NCBI RefSeq assembly: GCF_027946175.1
Contig: NZ_AP026671.1
Span: forward strand, 1-64,000
Reading direction: 5' to 3'
DNA from: Nitratiruptor tergarcus DSM 16512
Lineage (GTDB): Bacteria > Campylobacterota > Campylobacteria > Campylobacterales > Nitratiruptoraceae
DNA: 64,000 nucleotides
Of the stretch, positions 52,879 through 63,332 are shown one piece after another. The notes under the pieces are model-generated. The model did not search any database and was not told where the DNA came from. It saw only the letters and a program-made list of their open reading frames with translations. Within the stretch, counting starts at the first letter, position 1. Each line of letters opens with the position of its first letter. The translations under genes and the position numbers were made by a program.

Positions 52879-53271
52879 CTATGGAAGGAAGTTTGCGTTT
52901 TTAAAGATAAACTCTCCTAGCTCTCTAAGTAAAAGAGGATTATAATGGATATGCTCTAATCCCACAGAAAAAGTATATTTTTTCCCATTTTTTGTAATGA
53001 GTTTGTTGTAAAAATCGATAAATTTATGTGTCCCATTTTTACAAAGTATATCGTTGTTGTATGTTTCATAATTTTTGTCATTACCTGCAATAATTTCACA
53101 AAAAACATGAAAAACTTTTTGACGATCATGCGGATCTATGAAGATATCAAACCAGTTTTTTCCAATTACCTCTTCTTCATCATATCCCAGACCTTCAATT
53201 TCATTATGAAACTCAACTATATTACCCTTCTCATCAAGTACTACCAGTAAAAATGGAACATATTGCTGCAT
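52879..53271 (-). CDS. Stand-alone PAS-domain protein
   Basis: 130 residues, one PAS domain: 'PFLLVVLDEKGNIVEFHNEI', 'LGYDEEEVIGKNWFDIFIDP' (typical PAS helix-turn), 'DILCKNGTHKFIDFYNKLI'. No output domain and no membrane segment. The start overlaps the prfB stop by one base (TAATG), so it is co-transcribed with a release factor gene. Ligand unknown. May act as a sensory adaptor for a kinase or cyclase encoded elsewhere. Confidence 0.85.
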   Translation of the reverse strand: MQQYVPFLLVVLDEKGNIVEFHNEIEGLGYDEEEVIGKNWFDIFIDPHDRQKVFHVFCEIIAGNDKNYETYNNDILCKNGTHKFIDFYNKLITKNGKKYTFSVGLEHIHYNPLLLRELGEFIFKNANFLP

Positions 53272-54410
53272 TATTTTTCTTTCTCTTTTTCTGCTTCGGC
53301 AATTAAAACATCTTCAATTATCTTATCTATATCTCCATCAAGAATCGCTTCTACATTGGAGTATGCTTTGCCGCTGCGGTTGTCTTTGACTTGCTGATAT
53401 GGTGCTAGTACATAACTGCGTATTTGATGTCCCCAACCTATATCACTCTTTTCAATCCCCTCTTGTTCTGCTCTTTTCTTTTCAAGCTCTAACTCATAGA
53501 GTCTACTTTTGAGCATCTTCATAGCAGTTGCTCTGTTTTTATGCTGACTTCTATCATTTTGGCATTGTACTACTATCCCAGTAGGAATGTGCGTAATCCG
53601 AATAGCTGAGTCAGTTTTATTGACATGCTGCCCCCCAGCACCACTTGCGCGGTAGGTATCCACACGGATGTCCTTATCTTCGATAACAATATCGATATCA
53701 TCATCCACCTCAGGACTCACCATCACTGAGGCAAAAGAGGTATGGCGCCTTGCATTAGAATCAAATGGACTAATGCGTACGAGCCGATGAATACCGTTTT
53801 CAGTTTTTAAGTAGCCATAAGCATTTTCACCTTTGATGATAAAAGTTACATCTTTTATTCCAGCCTCATCACCCTCTTGGTAATCAAGTACTTCGACTTT
53901 AAATCCATGTCTCTCAGCCCAGCGCAGATACATACGATACAAGATACTTGCCCAATCTTGTGATTCAGTTCCTCCTGCACCAGGATGGATAGTAACGATT
54001 GCGTTTTTATCATCATTCTCGCCGCTTAGCATTGTTTCTATCTCAATTTTGCTCACCTTTTCTTCAAGTGAAGGTGCCTCTTCAAAAAGCATTGCAAGCG
54101 TCTCTTCATCATTCTCTTCTGTTGCCATTTCAAAAAGTTCTTTGCTCTCTTCAACAGCTGTTTTTGCCTCTTTGTATTTTTCTAAAATACGCGAGAGTCT
54201 ATTTTTCTCTTTTTGGATCTCTCCAGCTCTCTTAGCATCATTCCAAAAATCTGGAGAGTTTTCTAATGTTTCTATCTCTTGAATGCGTTTTTCTATCATC
54301 TCAGGTTTGATAATATTTTTGATATTTTCTATCTTTTGCTCTAATTTTTTTAAAAGTTCTCCATATTCGTAACTATCCAATATTTTCTCCTGTTTAGGGT
54401 AAAATTTCAT
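53271..54410 (-). CDS. prfB: Peptide chain release factor 2
   Basis: 379 residues from ATG 54410. The frame is open 17 codons further, but those contain the promoter and would overlap panC. GGQ motif in '[16 protein letters not shown]'; stop-codon-reading tripeptide SPF in '[15 protein letters not shown]' marks RF2 (UGA/UAA). One continuous frame, so the programmed +1 frameshift that autoregulates prfB in many bacteria is absent. Followed directly by the PAS gene. Confidence 0.94.
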   Translation of the reverse strand: MKFYPKQEKILDSYEYGELLKKLEQKIENIKNIIKPEMIEKRIQEIETLENSPDFWNDAKRAGEIQKEKNRLSRILEKYKEAKTAVEESKELFEMATEENDEETLAMLFEEAPSLEEKVSKIEIETMLSGENDDKNAIVTIHPGAGGTESQDWASILYRMYLRWAERHGFKVEVLDYQEGDEAGIKDVTFIIKGENAYGYLKTENGIHRLVRISPFDSNARRHTSFASVMVSPEVDDDIDIVIEDKDIRVDTYRASGAGGQHVNKTDSAIRITHIPTGIVVQCQNDRSQHKNRATAMKMLKSRLYELELEKKRAEQEGIEKSDIGWGHQIRSYVLAPYQQVKDNRSGKAYSNVEAILDGDIDKIIEDVLIAEAEKEKEK

Positions 54411-54417
54411 CAGTGCA

Positions 54418-54426
54418 ATTATATCA
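54418..54426 (-). promoter_or_regulatory. Extended -10 promoter of prfB
   Basis: The minus strand reads TGATATAAT, an extended -10 box whose last base is only eight bases before the prfB ATG. Start of transcription would fall on or next to the ATG, implying a leaderless mRNA. No ribosome site precedes the ATG, which agrees. Confidence 0.5.
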
Positions 54427-54437
54427 AAAGGCTTGTA

Positions 54438-55259
54438 ATGAAAGTTGTCTATACACCGCAAGAGTTACAAAAATTGCGAAAGGAACTGCAAGGAAGCGTG
54501 GGGTTTGTACCTACAATGGGGGCATTGCATAGTGGCCATCTTGCTTTGATTGAGCGAAGTATCAAAGAAAATGATCATACTATTGTATCTATTTTTGTAA
54601 ATCCTACACAGTTTTTGCCTGGAGAAGATTTTACTCAATACCCTAGACGCCTTGAGGCTGATAAAAAAATTTGCGAGCTTGCTGGTGTAGATGTTCTTTT
54701 TTTGCCACAAAAAGATGCTATATACAACAAAGATGAGATTTTGCTCAAAGCACCAAAAGTAAAAGGATACATTTTGGAGGGTCATTTTAGACCAGGACAC
54801 TTTGATGGGGTATTGCAAATTGTCAATAAACTTTTTCATATAACTTCTCCAACACGAGCCTATTTTGGTAAAAAAGATGCCCAACAGCTCTATTTAATCC
54901 AGCAGATGGTGAGAGATTTCTTTTGGAATATCGAGATAGTACCGTGCGAAATTGTGCGTGATCCTGATGGGCTAGCCCTTAGTAGTCGAAACCTTTATTT
55001 AAATGAAAGTGAGAGACAAAAGGCTCTTCTTTTATCGCAATCTTTGAAAAAAGCTGCTAAAATGATTCAACAAGGGATAGAGGATTGCTCTATTATTAAA
55101 AAGAGGATGCAAGAGATTTTAGAGCCTTTAGAAGTTGAGTATATTGAAATAGTAAATCGAGAATTTGAACCTCTGAATATGGTAGAAATTGGTAATACAA
55201 TAATATTGGTGGCCGCATATGTAGGCAAGACGAGATTGATAGATAATTTGTGGATATAG
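54438..55259 (+). CDS. panC: Pantothenate synthetase
   Basis: 273 residues. '[20 protein letters not shown]' (HIGH-like ATP site), '[20 protein letters not shown]', '[19 protein letters not shown]', '[15 protein letters not shown]'. Joins pantoate and beta-alanine with ATP, the last step to vitamin B5. Divergent from prfB with only 27 bases between the starts. Ribosome site AAAAGG. Confidence 0.96.
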   Translation: MKVVYTPQELQKLRKELQGSVGFVPTMGALHSGHLALIERSIKENDHTIVSIFVNPTQFLPGEDFTQYPRRLEADKKICELAGVDVLFLPQKDAIYNKDEILLKAPKVKGYILEGHFRPGHFDGVLQIVNKLFHITSPTRAYFGKKDAQQLYLIQQMVRDFFWNIEIVPCEIVRDPDGLALSSRNLYLNESERQKALLLSQSLKKAAKMIQQGIEDCSIIKKRMQEILEPLEVEYIEIVNREFEPLNMVEIGNTIILVAAYVGKTRLIDNLWI

Positions 55260-55274
55260 ATTAAAGGAATGAAG

Positions 55275-56273
55275 ATGGATTGCAAGAAAGTATCTCTTGC
55301 GAAAGAAACGCATGATGGAATGAAAGAGCAAGTTGCTGATATTGCGAAAAAGACTTTGGCATTTATGACAAAGAGTGGAATAGACCTTACACCAATAAAT
55401 TATGATGAGTGGTTTTTCGTCATGTGCAAGGCGATTAGTGAGCAGCATGTACTCTCGCAAAAGAATCTCATGATTTTGCATCAAAAATATTTTAAAGATA
55501 TGCCAAAATTAGAGGATCTTGAAGAGGTAAAAGAGGTAAGTTATAATCTTAAAAACATCGCACATGGCTCAGAAAAAGCATTAGATGCATTTGCATCCAA
55601 TATCGGTGCACATGATCAATATATCCAAGAGAGTATCAATGCTATTAATGAACAAGATATCCAAAAAATGGAGTCGCTCAAAGAAAAGATAGCCAATCTT
55701 GAAAAAGAGAATAACAAACTCAAAAAATTTCTTGAAGAAAATAGACAGAAACTTGAATTCATAGAGAGCAAATTTAATGAGCAGAAAAAAGAGGCACAAC
55801 ACGATGCACTCACAGGACTTCTCAATAGGCGAAGTTTTGATAAAGATATGGAACAGCTTGATAAAATAAAGATGGGATATAGCCTCTTGATACTTGATAT
55901 CGATAACTTCAAAAAAATCAACGATACTTATGGTCATCTCATTGGTGATGAGGTACTGAAAGAAGTGGGAGAGATTCTTAAAACTTATGTAAGAAAAAAT
56001 ACCAAAGCCTACCGGTATGGTGGTGAAGAGTTTGTTGTGTTACTTCCTGAAGGTAATAAAATAGCAGCACAAAAGGTGGGCGAGAGACTGCGAGAGGTTA
56101 TCGAACATAAAAATCTCAAATTACCAAACAGTGGACAGATGTTGCAGTATACTGCTAGTTTTGGAGGAGCAGAAAAGCAGCCAAATGAGATATATAAAGA
56201 GGTGCTCCATAGAGCAGATGAAGCGCTCTATGAAGCAAAAAGAACGGGGAAAAACAGAGTAGTAATTAAGTAG
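55275..56273 (+). CDS. Diguanylate cyclase, cytosolic, with helical sensor
   Basis: 332 residues from ATG 55275, which has AAAGGA seven bases upstream; an ATG two codons earlier is too close to it. Residues 1-100 are an unassigned helical domain; about 105-170 is a long coiled coil (KEKIANLEKENNKLKKFLEE); then GGDEF from 175 with 'LNRRSFDKDM', 'LDIDNFKKINDTYGHLIGDE' and active 'YRYGGEEFVVLLP'. The inhibitory RxxD site is RKNT, so product inhibition is probably lost. Makes cyclic di-GMP. Confidence 0.93.
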   Translation: MDCKKVSLAKETHDGMKEQVADIAKKTLAFMTKSGIDLTPINYDEWFFVMCKAISEQHVLSQKNLMILHQKYFKDMPKLEDLEEVKEVSYNLKNIAHGSEKALDAFASNIGAHDQYIQESINAINEQDIQKMESLKEKIANLEKENNKLKKFLEENRQKLEFIESKFNEQKKEAQHDALTGLLNRRSFDKDMEQLDKIKMGYSLLILDIDNFKKINDTYGHLIGDEVLKEVGEILKTYVRKNTKAYRYGGEEFVVLLPEGNKIAAQKVGERLREVIEHKNLKLPNSGQMLQYTASFGGAEKQPNEIYKEVLHRADEALYEAKRTGKNRVVIK

Positions 56274-57270
56274 TTTTTAGTGATTGCACTATTGTTTGGG
56301 CAATAGTAGTAGCACCTTCAAGTGGAGCAAGTGAGAAGAGTTTTTGGCTGAGGGGGCTAAGATCTGCTTCAATAATCTCTTCAAGCGCGTGATCTGGATA
56401 GAGAAAAGCTGCTCCTCTGTTTACAAGATATTTGGCATTGTAGTACTGATGATTGCCTGCTGCATAAGGGTAGGGCACAAAAAGAGCGGGAAGTGCATTC
56501 GCACAAAGCTCCCACAGAGTGCTTGCACCTGCCCGTGAAACCGCAAAATCGGCTTGTGCCATTTTGTGAGCGAGATTTTTATCAAAAGCAAAAACTTCTG
56601 CTTCTATTCCCATTTTTTCATAAGCATTTTTGACTCTCCTATAGTCTTGCTTCCCTGTTTGATGTATGATAGATATTTTTTTGGAAGCAAGGAGAGGAGC
56701 ATTTTGCAAAGCAATATCGTTTATCTGTTTTGCTCCTTGACTCCCACCTAAAAAGATGATTGTTTTCAATTTTGTACGTACTCTTCTTGTGTGTAAAAAC
56801 TCTGGATTAACAGGATAAGGATCAAAAGGCGGTGTAAAGGAGCAAAAGACTCTCTTGGCAAAAGGAGAGAGAAGAGTATTGAGTTTACCAAAACGTGCAT
56901 TTTGCTCATGGATAAAAAGGGGTGTAGAAGATAGGAGTGCGCCAAAACTTGCAGGAGCAGCAGAGTACCCTCCAACACTTACTACCGCATCAATATTATA
57001 GTTTTTAATGATCTCTTTTGATTTGAGGGCTAAGTGTGAAATATTCCAAAGAGAGGAGAGTTTTTTGACTCCTTTTTGATTGATTACGCCTCTGCTCTCG
57101 AAAAACCATTTTTGCGAAAAACTCTTATCACTCTCAAACCATTCTCTATCTTGCCCATAGGTAGATCCGATATAGAAGGTTTTAACTCCTTGTTTGACAA
57201 ATGCACTATTGAGACTTTTTGCAATAGCAAGATGACCACCGGTACCTCCCCCTGTAAGAAGAATATTCAT
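56266..57270 (-). CDS. murG: UDP-GlcNAc:lipid I N-acetylglucosaminyltransferase
   Basis: 334 residues. 'LLTGGGTGGHLAIAKSLNSA' at the start; 'VVSVGGYSAAPASFGALL'; 'IHEQNARFGKLNTLLSPFAK'; 'FLGGSQGAKQINDIAL'; 'SRAGASTLWELCANALPALF'. Converts lipid I to lipid II at the inner membrane. Four-base overlap (ATGA) with ftsW; convergent with the cyclase gene, overlapping it by eight bases. Confidence 0.96.
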   Translation of the reverse strand: MNILLTGGGTGGHLAIAKSLNSAFVKQGVKTFYIGSTYGQDREWFESDKSFSQKWFFESRGVINQKGVKKLSSLWNISHLALKSKEIIKNYNIDAVVSVGGYSAAPASFGALLSSTPLFIHEQNARFGKLNTLLSPFAKRVFCSFTPPFDPYPVNPEFLHTRRVRTKLKTIIFLGGSQGAKQINDIALQNAPLLASKKISIIHQTGKQDYRRVKNAYEKMGIEAEVFAFDKNLAHKMAQADFAVSRAGASTLWELCANALPALFVPYPYAAGNHQYYNAKYLVNRGAAFLYPDHALEEIIEADLSPLSQKLFSLAPLEGATTIAQTIVQSLKTT

Positions 57271-58421
57271 GCCTTTTCTCTCCTGCTCAAAAGCAGTACC
57301 ATACCAAGTGCTACACCATTGGCAATCATGGAACTTCCTCCGTAGCTGAGCATAGGAACTGCGATTCCTTTGACAGGTAAAAGACTACTTATACCATAGG
57401 CGTTTATAAGCAGAGAAAATCCTATGAGCATAGCAACTCCCACACTAAAAAGATACGTAATTTTATCTTGCGTTTGATTTGCAAGTTTGAAGAGTTTATG
57501 GAGCAAAAGAATATAGAGTACCATTAATAGCGCAATGCCTACAAATCCGATCTCTTCAGTAAGTCCAGAGAGCACAAAATCTGTATGCACTTCACTCAAA
57601 AAACCGAGTTTGAGTTCCCCATTACCTATGCCTTGTCCTAAAAATCCACCATTATGAATAGCGTGGAGGGAGTTTATGATCTGATAAGACTCTTTGACAT
57701 TATCAAGTTTTAGCTCTTGTGCTATCCAGTCTGGCATAAAAGAGAGTATATACTTTTGAGCACTTGCCCACCACATTTTTATTCTTGCGATACGGTGTGC
57801 AGAAATATTTATAAAGAGAATAAAAACAGCAAAAGCAATTCCCAATAAAAGTATAAAAAGCTTGAAACTCCTTCCAGCGAAAAAAAACAGAATCACAAAG
57901 GTAAGCCCAAGTACAATGACCTGTCCTATATCATTTTGAAAAATGGCAATAGAGACGGCTGCCAGGAGAAAAACAGTGAGATAAGGAATGACGAGAATTA
58001 ATTCATGCAGAAACTTTTTTGGAGAATTTTTTTCAAATTTTCTTGAAAAGCTCCATGCTAAAAAGAAAACAAATCCTACTTTGAAAAACTCTACGGGAGC
58101 TAAAGAGAAAAAAGGAAACTTAATCCATCTCTTTGCTCCGCCAACTGCTGTGACTAAAGATTGAGGGAGAAAGTTCATTAAAAACATGAGTAAAAAAAAG
58201 ATTATAAAAAGTCCTAGTCCCAGAGCTTTTGCATATTTTGGATGTAAATTTGCAATAAACCACATAACTCCAATTGCTGCAAAGCCAAAAAGTGCTTGGC
58301 GAATAAAAAAATGGTATTGGTCATATCCAAAATAGAGTGTTGTATAGACTGTAAGTGAATAAGATGTGAAGATACTTACTGTAATGATAGCTGTTGCGAT
58401 AAGAAAAATCGATTTTTGCAT
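57267..58421 (-). CDS. ftsW: SEDS-family cell-division protein (FtsW/RodA)
   Basis: 384 residues, about ten membrane segments. SEDS marks: 'RWIKFPFFSLAPVEFFKVGF' (K-R-W-I...P-x-E/Q-F-x-K), 'NDIGQVIVLGLTFVILFFF', 'GGFLGQGIGNGELKLGFLSE', 'HTDFVLSGLTEEIGFVG' and 'VPMLSYGGSSMIANGVALG'. Polymerises glycan from lipid II with a partner PBP. Coupling with murG points to FtsW rather than RodA. A class B PBP is encoded divergently 83 bases away. Confidence 0.93.
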   Translation of the reverse strand: MQKSIFLIATAIITVSIFTSYSLTVYTTLYFGYDQYHFFIRQALFGFAAIGVMWFIANLHPKYAKALGLGLFIIFFLLMFLMNFLPQSLVTAVGGAKRWIKFPFFSLAPVEFFKVGFVFFLAWSFSRKFEKNSPKKFLHELILVIPYLTVFLLAAVSIAIFQNDIGQVIVLGLTFVILFFFAGRSFKLFILLLGIAFAVFILFINISAHRIARIKMWWASAQKYILSFMPDWIAQELKLDNVKESYQIINSLHAIHNGGFLGQGIGNGELKLGFLSEVHTDFVLSGLTEEIGFVGIALLMVLYILLLHKLFKLANQTQDKITYLFSVGVAMLIGFSLLINAYGISSLLPVKGIAVPMLSYGGSSMIANGVALGMVLLLSRREKA

Positions 58422-58504
58422 AATTCTCTTTTAAGTCAATATTTATTGCACTAGGAGTATTATTTTAACCATATTTAGCCCAAAACAATGTTAAGAAACA
58501 ATAT

Positions 58505-60259
58505 ATGCAGATTCCAACAAAATTCTATAAAATTATCGCTATCTTTTCCCTCTTTTTTTTGGGGATTCTCATTTTTTTAGGCGTTGTTTTTAAAATTATA
58601 GTTGAAAAAAGAAAGCTGCCGCGCCTGTACATAGAAGAGAAAAATAGAGCCTTAAGAGGATCGATTATAAGTGCGGAAGGCTATCAAGTAGCATACTCTA
58701 ATAAGCTCTATAAAGTAGCAGTCAATACAAGATGTATTGATCCTCAAAAAAAAGAGCTTTTTGTACGCCTTTTTAGTATTTATAGTAAGATCCCTCCACA
58801 CGAAGTTAGGCAAAAACTGCGGCAAAAAAGAGGGTATGTAGTTCTTTCATACACAATTGATACTAAAACTGCATATCAGCTCAAGATACTCTCTCGCAAA
58901 CTCAATGCATTAGATATTTTTATACCATATAAGGTTGGGCAAAGAGTCATAAAACAGGGACTAACCATATTAGAGAGTGGAGAGACGCGTAATTTTCCCT
59001 ATGGAGATACTCTAACTCCTGCTATAGGATATGTGAGTAAATATGAAGATTCTGGATATACAAAAATCAAAGGTATCAAGGGATTAGAGAAGTATTATGA
59101 GAGTAAAATATCTCCCAAGCAAGATGGAGTGATTCGAGGTAAACGAGATATAGGCAATAATATTATTCTCAATAAAGAGGCTTTTATAAAAAAACGTCTT
59201 GATGGATACAACCTTCATCTCAATGTCAATATGCTTTTGCAAAAAAATATAGAAAATATACTTGATACACAAAAGGCAGATCTAGAAGCTAAAGAGATAA
59301 TAGCTGCAGTAATGGAGTCAAATTCAGGTAAAATTTTAGCTATAGCAAGTTCTAATCGCTATGATCCAAAAAATATACAAAAAAGAGATCTCCCCTCACT
59401 CAATCCAAAATTTACCGAATATCCGTTCGAGCCGGGTTCTGTTATGAAGCCTATGACTTTTTCACTTCTTTTAGAGCATGGCCTCGTTTCGCCACTTGAA
59501 GTAGTAAGAGGTTACAATGGACGTATGAAACTGGGGAGAAAATATATTACAGATGAGCATAAGTTTGATTGGTTGAGTGCTGAAAATGTCATTGTGCATT
59601 CAAGCAATATTGGTATTGCCCAACTGGCACAGAGATTGAGTTATCTGCAATTTTCTCAGGGCCTAAAGATGTTGGGATTTGGGAAGCCCACAGGAGTCGA
59701 TCTTCCTTATGAAAAGGGTGGCAAATTGCTACCTCCATATAAACTTAAAAGTGAAATTTACAAAGCGACCGTAGGCTATGGATATGGGATGACAGTGACA
59801 TTTATGCAGTTGCTCAGTGCTTATAATCTTTTTAATAATGATGGATACAAGGTAACTCCAAGAATTGCTGCATTTATCACTTTAGAAAATGGTAAAAGAA
59901 TATTTTTGAAAAAGAGTAAAAAACGTAAAATTCTTTCGAGTAAAACAGTGGCCACTATGCACAATATCTTACAAAAAGTAGTCGAAAAAGGTACAGGGAC
60001 AGTAGCAAAAATTGATGGATTAGAAATTGGTGGTAAAACTGGTACTGCGCATATATCACGGGGAGGAAGATACCAAAATGCATATATCACCTCATTTTTC
60101 GGTTTTGCAAATGATGCAAAACATCGTTATACGATTGGTGTCACTGTATTTGAGCCAAAGACAAAACATTTTGCTTCCCAAACTGCAGCGCCTATCTTTC
60201 GCAATATAGTTATTGAACTCATCAACGAAGGTTATCTCATTCCAAAAAACGAACAATAA
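58505..60259 (+). CDS. ftsI: Class B penicillin-binding protein (FtsI/PBP3-like transpeptidase)
   Basis: 584 residues. N-terminal membrane anchor at about 8-30 (FYKIIAIFSLFFLGILIFLG); 'RGSIISAEGYQVAYS' start of the PBP dimer domain. Transpeptidase motifs: SxxK in 'FEPGSVMKPMTF', SxN in 'VHSSNIGIAQLA', KTG in 'IGGKTGTAHISRG'. Crosslinks septal peptidoglycan with FtsW. Divergent from ftsW, and no PASTA domain. Confidence 0.93.
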   Translation: MQIPTKFYKIIAIFSLFFLGILIFLGVVFKIIVEKRKLPRLYIEEKNRALRGSIISAEGYQVAYSNKLYKVAVNTRCIDPQKKELFVRLFSIYSKIPPHEVRQKLRQKRGYVVLSYTIDTKTAYQLKILSRKLNALDIFIPYKVGQRVIKQGLTILESGETRNFPYGDTLTPAIGYVSKYEDSGYTKIKGIKGLEKYYESKISPKQDGVIRGKRDIGNNIILNKEAFIKKRLDGYNLHLNVNMLLQKNIENILDTQKADLEAKEIIAAVMESNSGKILAIASSNRYDPKNIQKRDLPSLNPKFTEYPFEPGSVMKPMTFSLLLEHGLVSPLEVVRGYNGRMKLGRKYITDEHKFDWLSAENVIVHSSNIGIAQLAQRLSYLQFSQGLKMLGFGKPTGVDLPYEKGGKLLPPYKLKSEIYKATVGYGYGMTVTFMQLLSAYNLFNNDGYKVTPRIAAFITLENGKRIFLKKSKKRKILSSKTVATMHNILQKVVEKGTGTVAKIDGLEIGGKTGTAHISRGGRYQNAYITSFFGFANDAKHRYTIGVTVFEPKTKHFASQTAAPIFRNIVIELINEGYLIPKNEQ

Positions 60260-60299
60260 TTTTGATAAAATATCGGTTAAACTACTATAGAGGATTTCT

Positions 60300-62861
60300 A
60301 TGGATATACGAAAAGCGTTTTTAGACTATTTTGCAAGCAAAAATCATACTATCTATCCAAGTGCCCCGTTGGTGCCAGAAGATCCAACTCTGCTTTTTAC
60401 CAATGCTGGGATGGTACCATTTAAAAAGATCTTTACTGGTGAGATACCAGCTGAAGTTCCAAGAGCGACGAGCTGCCAAACCTGTATCAGAGCAGGTGGT
60501 AAGCATAATGATCTTGAAAATGTGGGCTATACCGCAAGGCACCATACCTTTTTTGAGATGCTTGGAAACTTTAGTTTTGGGGACTATTTTAAAGAGGAAG
60601 CCATTGCCTATGCCTGGGAGTTTGTGACAGAAGTTTTAGAGCTTCCGGTTGAAAGACTTTGGGTAACAGTGCATGAAAGCGATGATGAAGCTGAAAAAAT
60701 ATGGCAGAAGTTTGTAAAAAAAGATCGCATTAGACGCTTTGGAGACAAAGATAATTTTTGGCAGATGGGCGATACGGGCCCATGTGGACCATGTAGCGAA
60801 ATCTTTTATGATCAAGGCGAAGAGCATTTTAATGGCCCAGAAGACTATCTTGGCGGAGATGGGGATCGTTTTTTGGAGATATGGAACCTTGTTTTTATGC
60901 AGTATGAGAGAAATGAAGCTGGCGAGCTTCTGCCGCTTCCAAAACCAAGTATCGATACCGGTATGGGGCTGGAGCGTATTACGGCAATCAAAGAGGGTGT
61001 TTTTAGCAACTACGATAGCTCACTCTTTATGCCAATTATCAATGCTATTAGCGAACTAGCAAATAAAAAATATATTTATAAAGAGGGTGCAAGCTTTCGT
61101 GTCATCGCCGATCATATTAGAGCTGTTACCTTTTTGCTCGCGCAAGGAGTGATGTTTAGCAATGAGGGGCGTGGATATGTTCTCAGAAGAATTTTGCGAA
61201 GAGGTGTACGCCACGGCTATTTGTTGGGACTTAAAGAGCCATTTATGTATAAACTCGCTTCCAATGTAGCTGATCTCATGGGCAAGCACTATGACTATCT
61301 TCCGCAAAAATTGCCAACTGTTCAAGAGCAGATACGAGCAGAAGAGGAGCGCTTCTATCAAACAATAGAAGCAGGAATGAAACTTTTTGAAGAGGAGTTA
61401 TCTCAAACAAAAGAGACCTTTAGCGGTGATGTGGCATTTAAACTCTACGATACTTATGGTTTCCCGCTCGATTTAACTGAAGATATGTTAAGAGAAAAGG
61501 GACTAAAGCTTGATAAGAGCCGCTTTGAAGCGCTTATGCAAGAGCAGCGGCAGCGTGCTAAAGCAGCCTGGAAGGGAAGTGGTGATGTGGCTTTAAGTGG
61601 AGATTTCAAAGAGCTTTTGGGTCTGAAAAACGAGTTTGTAGGATATGAAAAGCTTAAAGCCCATACTATTATCACAGGCCTTTTGGATGAAAACTTTAAA
61701 AAGTGTAATGCTTTGCAACCTGGCCAAAAAGGGTGGATTTTACTAGAAGAGACTCCATTTTATGCTGAAAGTGGCGGACAGATTGGTGATAGAGGTGAGA
61801 TTCGGCTCTATGAGGGTGAAACAGTCGCAAAAGTACTTGATACGAAGAAGTTTTTTGATCTGAATTTAAGCCTCGTAGAAGCTGTGAAGGAAGTGAAAAA
61901 AGATGAAGCAGTAGAGGCGATTGTGGATAAAAGCAGACGCGAAATTGCCAAACACCACTCAGCTACCCATATTCTGCATTCAGCGCTGAGAAGAATTTTG
62001 GGTGAGCATGTTACCCAGCAGGGAAGTTTAGTAGAGGCAAACAGACTTCGGTTTGACTTCTCTCATCCAAAACCATTAAGTGCTGATGAGATCCAAAGAG
62101 TGGAAAATTTTGTCAACGAAGTGATTGCCCAGGGGATTGAGGCAAAAGTAGAAGAGATGCCGATTGAAAGGGCTAAAGAAAAAGGAGCTATGGCGCTTTT
62201 TGGCGAAAAATATGGTGATGTTGTAAGAGTAGTTGAGTTTGGCGATGTGAGTGTGGAGCTGTGCGGTGGAACCCATGTGAAAAACTCTGCTGAGATTGGC
62301 TCATTTTTTATTACAAAAGAGTCCGGTGTGAGTAGCGGTGTACGAAGAATTGAAGCGGTTTGTGGTATGAGTGCTGTAAATCTTGCAAAATCATGGAGAG
62401 AAGAGATTAGTCTTGCAAGTGAAGAGGTAAAAAACAAAGATGTTGTAATTGGAATCAAAAAGCTCAAAGAGGAGATTAAAACACTCAAAGAAGAGCTAAA
62501 AAATGCAACAAAAGTGAGTGCAAAAGAGCTTAAAGCCCAAGAGATAAATGGAGTCAAAGTTGTTATTGATGAAATTGATGGAGGCGATATCAAAAAAATT
62601 ATCGATGATCTAAAAAATGCATATGAAAAAATTGCAGTGATGCTTTTTCAAAAAAAAGAAAATAAAGTCTTAATTGCTGCTGGAGCAAAAGGTGTAGGAC
62701 TCAAAGCTGGAGAGTGGGTCAAAGCGGTAGCTCCTATTGTTGGAGGTGGTGGCGGAGGACGTCCAGATTTTGCCCAGGCTGGAGGAAAAGATCCTTCGAA
62801 AATAGCAGAAGCAAAAGAAGCAGCGCTTGCGTATGCCAAAGAGCATTTGAAGGAGGCGTAA
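60300..62861 (+). CDS. alaS: Alanyl-tRNA synthetase
   Basis: 853 residues. Class II start '[20 protein letters not shown]', '[20 protein letters not shown]', '[14 protein letters not shown]'; editing domain '[18 protein letters not shown]' and '[20 protein letters not shown]' (zinc His/Cys); C-Ala tail with '[20 protein letters not shown]'. Charges tRNA-Ala and hydrolyses mischarged Ser/Gly. Stop overlaps the next ATG (TAATG). Confidence 0.98.
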   Translation: MDIRKAFLDYFASKNHTIYPSAPLVPEDPTLLFTNAGMVPFKKIFTGEIPAEVPRATSCQTCIRAGGKHNDLENVGYTARHHTFFEMLGNFSFGDYFKEEAIAYAWEFVTEVLELPVERLWVTVHESDDEAEKIWQKFVKKDRIRRFGDKDNFWQMGDTGPCGPCSEIFYDQGEEHFNGPEDYLGGDGDRFLEIWNLVFMQYERNEAGELLPLPKPSIDTGMGLERITAIKEGVFSNYDSSLFMPIINAISELANKKYIYKEGASFRVIADHIRAVTFLLAQGVMFSNEGRGYVLRRILRRGVRHGYLLGLKEPFMYKLASNVADLMGKHYDYLPQKLPTVQEQIRAEEERFYQTIEAGMKLFEEELSQTKETFSGDVAFKLYDTYGFPLDLTEDMLREKGLKLDKSRFEALMQEQRQRAKAAWKGSGDVALSGDFKELLGLKNEFVGYEKLKAHTIITGLLDENFKKCNALQPGQKGWILLEETPFYAESGGQIGDRGEIRLYEGETVAKVLDTKKFFDLNLSLVEAVKEVKKDEAVEAIVDKSRREIAKHHSATHILHSALRRILGEHVTQQGSLVEANRLRFDFSHPKPLSADEIQRVENFVNEVIAQGIEAKVEEMPIERAKEKGAMALFGEKYGDVVRVVEFGDVSVELCGGTHVKNSAEIGSFFITKESGVSSGVRRIEAVCGMSAVNLAKSWREEISLASEEVKNKDVVIGIKKLKEEIKTLKEELKNATKVSAKELKAQEINGVKVVIDEIDGGDIKKIIDDLKNAYEKIAVMLFQKKENKVLIAAGAKGVGLKAGEWVKAVAPIVGGGGGGRPDFAQAGGKDPSKIAEAKEAALAYAKEHLKEA

Positions 62862-63322
62862 TGCTTTTATATACAATTTTTTTCCATGTGCTCAGTGCAA
62901 TTATTTGGATAGGTGGCATGATAGCAGTGCGTTTTGCAGTGCATCCAGCTCTTCAAAATATTCAAGATGATGGAATAAGGCTTGCTAGGACTCTTGAGAT
63001 AACAGGAAGACTATTTGCACTTGTTTTACCATTTATTCTTATCTTACTTGGTACTGGACTCTATCTGGCTCATATGTTTGGATTTAGAGGACATACAGAT
63101 TTGAGTATGATAGTGCATGTAAAAGAGGCGATTTGGCTTATTATGGCGCTTAACTATGCTGGTATGCTCTATCTTCGCTTTCGTGCACAAAGCTACTATT
63201 TGGCAAGTAACTATCTGATGGCGAAGAAGTTTTTAAAACCGATTGCTACATATATGCTTCCACTTAATATCTTTTTGGGTTTGGCTGCTATATATTTTGG
63301 CCTTGTTTTACGGGGATTTTGA
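62861..63322 (+). CDS. Four-helix membrane protein (CopD/DUF2269-like)
   Basis: 153 residues from ATG 62861, sharing one base with alaS and using its AAGGAGG end as ribosome site. Four hydrophobic helices; His9 in '[17 protein letters not shown]' and a His before the third helix ([10 protein letters not shown]) are positioned like haem or copper ligands in CopD/HemJ/DUF2269-type proteins. Function unknown. Between alaS and speD, translated as part of their operon. Confidence 0.72.
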   Translation: MLLYTIFFHVLSAIIWIGGMIAVRFAVHPALQNIQDDGIRLARTLEITGRLFALVLPFILILLGTGLYLAHMFGFRGHTDLSMIVHVKEAIWLIMALNYAGMLYLRFRAQSYYLASNYLMAKKFLKPIATYMLPLNIFLGLAAIYFGLVLRGF

Positions 63323-63332
63323 AAGGATTGAA

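Noticed and set aside
53271-54410. Programmed frameshift in prfB
   Set aside because: The frame is continuous from ATG to stop, with no internal TGA after a slippery CTT.
62714-63322. Longer form of the membrane protein after alaS
   Set aside because: The extra 49 residues are Arg/Ser-rich antisense-of-frame sequence inside alaS; ATG 62861 with AAGGAGG is far better.
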